Assembly (NCBI GenBank): GCA_016200745.1
Contig: JACQEF010000198.1
Coordinates: 1 to 6,950, forward strand
Origin: Chloroflexota bacterium
GTDB lineage: Bacteria; Chloroflexota; Limnocylindria; Limnocylindrales; CSP1-4
Length of the DNA stretch: 6,950 bases
Direction of reading: 5' to 3'
Positions 5,964 through 6,950 of this stretch are shown piece by piece; the stretch's first letter is position 1, and each line of letters starts with the position of its first letter. A model generated the notes under the pieces. That model had not been told where the DNA came from. It saw only the letters and a program-made list of their open reading frames with translations, and searched no databases. The translations under genes and the position numbers were made by a program.

Positions 5964-6950
5964 GGCGCTCCCTTCAGGTATCGAGCCATCAACCGGCCCG
6001 CGATCGGCGCGGCCACCTCCCCGCCCCGGCCGGCCTGCTCCACGAGCACCGCGATCGCGACCGTCGGGTTGTCCGCCGGAGCGAACCCGATGAACCACGA
6101 GTGTGGCTCACCCGAGCCGCCGAGCTCGGCCGTGCCGGACTTGCCGGCCGTGGTCACGCCGCTCACCTTGGCCCCGGTCGTGAACAGTCGCCCGAGCGAC
6201 CCCTCGACGGCCTGCACCATGGCCGCCTTGATCGCCTCGGCGTCGGCGGCCTGGATCACCCGCCCCATCGACGAGGCAGCGATCGAGCGGGTCCCGCTGC
6301 GCTCGCCGGTCATCGAGGTAACGAGCCGTGGCCGCATCAGCTCTCCGTCGTTGGCAACCGTGGCCGCAACCAGCGCCATCTGGAGCGGCGTCACGAAGGT
6401 CTCGGCCTGGCCGTACGACGCGTTTGCAAGCTCGACGTCGTCGACGAACCCGCCCGGTCGGTCGCCGCGACCGTTCGTCACCTGCGAGGCCGCGGTCGGC
6501 AGGTCGAATGGCAGCGGTGCGCCAAACCCCATCCGCTCGGCATAGCTCACCAGGTTCGCGCCACCGGTGCGGAGCCCGGTCAGGGCGTACCAGATGTTGC
6601 ACGACACCTCGGTCGCGCCGACGAGGTCGAGCGCACGCGAACCCGTCTGGGGATGGTGGCCGTCCTGGACCCGGTAGCCGTCGACCAACAGGCCGTTCTT
6701 CTCCGCGGTGGGCTGCTGTTTGTACGTGGTCGATGGGGTGATCGCCCCCGAGCCGAGCCCGGCGATCGCGGTCACGATCTTGAACACCGAGCCGGGCACG
6801 TACCGGCCGAGCGTTGCGCGCGGGAGGAGCGGCTGGGCGGCGTCGTCCTGGAGCGCGGCGAAGGCCGCCTGCGACGTGGCGGGGTCGGCGATCGTCGAGG
6901 CGTCGTAGGTCGGCGTCGACGCCAGCGCGAGGACCTCACCGGTCCGGGGA
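5960..6950 (-). CDS. Class B penicillin-binding protein, transpeptidase domain (N-terminus beyond right edge)
   Basis: The C-terminal 329 residues of a peptidoglycan D,D-transpeptidase of the PbpA/FtsI type are visible. This enzyme cross-links peptide stems outside the membrane and is the target of beta-lactams. Numbered from the first full visible codon (6949), TGEVLALAS (3-11) is the usual entry to the domain. The nucleophile motif SVFK has S54 and K57 (preceded by GRYVPG), the second motif is SCN (116-118), and the third is KSGTAE starting at K270. ASYGQ and VTPLQMALVAATVANDGE between them are also family-typical. All three active-site motifs are intact. The membrane anchor and dimerisation domain are not in the window. 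The protein ends ARYLKGAP, and its TGA overlaps the start of a small membrane protein. In many Gram-positives such genes sit after an ftsW/rodA-type gene, which would lie to the right here. A short frame starting with the internal GTG at 6799 would begin inside the active-site region and is not the true start. Confidence 0.93.
   Translation of the reverse strand, partial: PRTGEVLALASTPTYDASTIADPATSQAAFAALQDDAAQPLLPRATLGRYVPGSVFKIVTAIAGLGSGAITPSTTYKQQPTAEKNGLLVDGYRVQDGHHPQTGSRALDLVGATEVSCNIWYALTGLRTGGANLVSYAERMGFGAPLPFDLPTAASQVTNGRGDRPGGFVDDVELANASYGQAETFVTPLQMALVAATVANDGELMRPRLVTSMTGERSGTRSIAASSMGRVIQAADAEAIKAAMVQAVEGSLGRLFTTGAKVSGVTTAGKSGTAELGGSGEPHSWFIGFAPADNPTVAIAVLVEQAGRGGEVAAPIAGRLMARYLKGAP

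Noticed and set aside
5284..6093. 269-codon plus-strand frame crossing the debranching enzyme end, the gap and the PBP gene
   Set aside because: It spans two real genes and a hairpin-rich gap, is Arg/Ser/Pro-rich, and has no plausible start or domain.
5676..6545. 289-codon plus-strand frame opposite the small membrane protein and the PBP
   Set aside because: The minus strand has the intact PBP active-site motifs; this frame is Ala/Pro/Ser-rich shadow.

Overview
The window is very GC-rich, dense bacterial DNA with short intergenic gaps, GTG starts and 4-base gene overlaps. There is no rRNA, tRNA or other taxonomic marker. The base composition and gene types would suit a Chloroflexota (for example Limnocylindria-like) or actinobacterial chromosome, but that is inference. 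No mobile element, CRISPR array, tRNA or rRNA was seen, and nothing suggests recent transfer.

Layout. Positions 1-613 (minus) hold the N-terminal two thirds or so of a MoxR-type AAA+ ATPase, cut by the left edge. Positions 614-849 are a divergent intergenic region with a 24-bp near-perfect palindrome, a candidate ECF-sigma-like promoter facing moxR, and a five-codon mini-ORF whose stop overlaps the next start. Positions 850-3510 (plus) encode an 886-residue GH63-type glucosidase. Positions 3507-5492 (plus) encode a 661-residue archaeal/bacterial-type glycogen debranching enzyme (amylo-alpha-1,6-glucosidase, GH133/GDE_C) that overlaps it by 4 bp. Positions 5493-5738 are a convergent gap with GC-rich hairpins. 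Positions 5739-5963 (minus) encode a 74-residue protein with two membrane segments. It overlaps by 4 bp the end of a class B penicillin-binding protein transpeptidase at 5960-6950 (minus), which is cut by the right edge.

How the genes may work together. The two plus-strand genes form a translationally coupled pair of (alpha/alpha)6-barrel glycosidases. One removes 1,6-linked glucose at branch points and the other probably removes a terminal glucose of another linkage, so together they look like a cytoplasmic alpha-glucan or glucoside breakdown unit. The PBP and the small membrane protein belong to a separate minus-strand cell-wall operon, most of which lies to the right. MoxR probably starts a leftward operon whose other members are outside the window.

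No clearly new biological system is visible. The most interesting items are the structured divergent regulatory region, the coupled GH63-GDE pair, and the unannotated small membrane protein coupled to the PBP.
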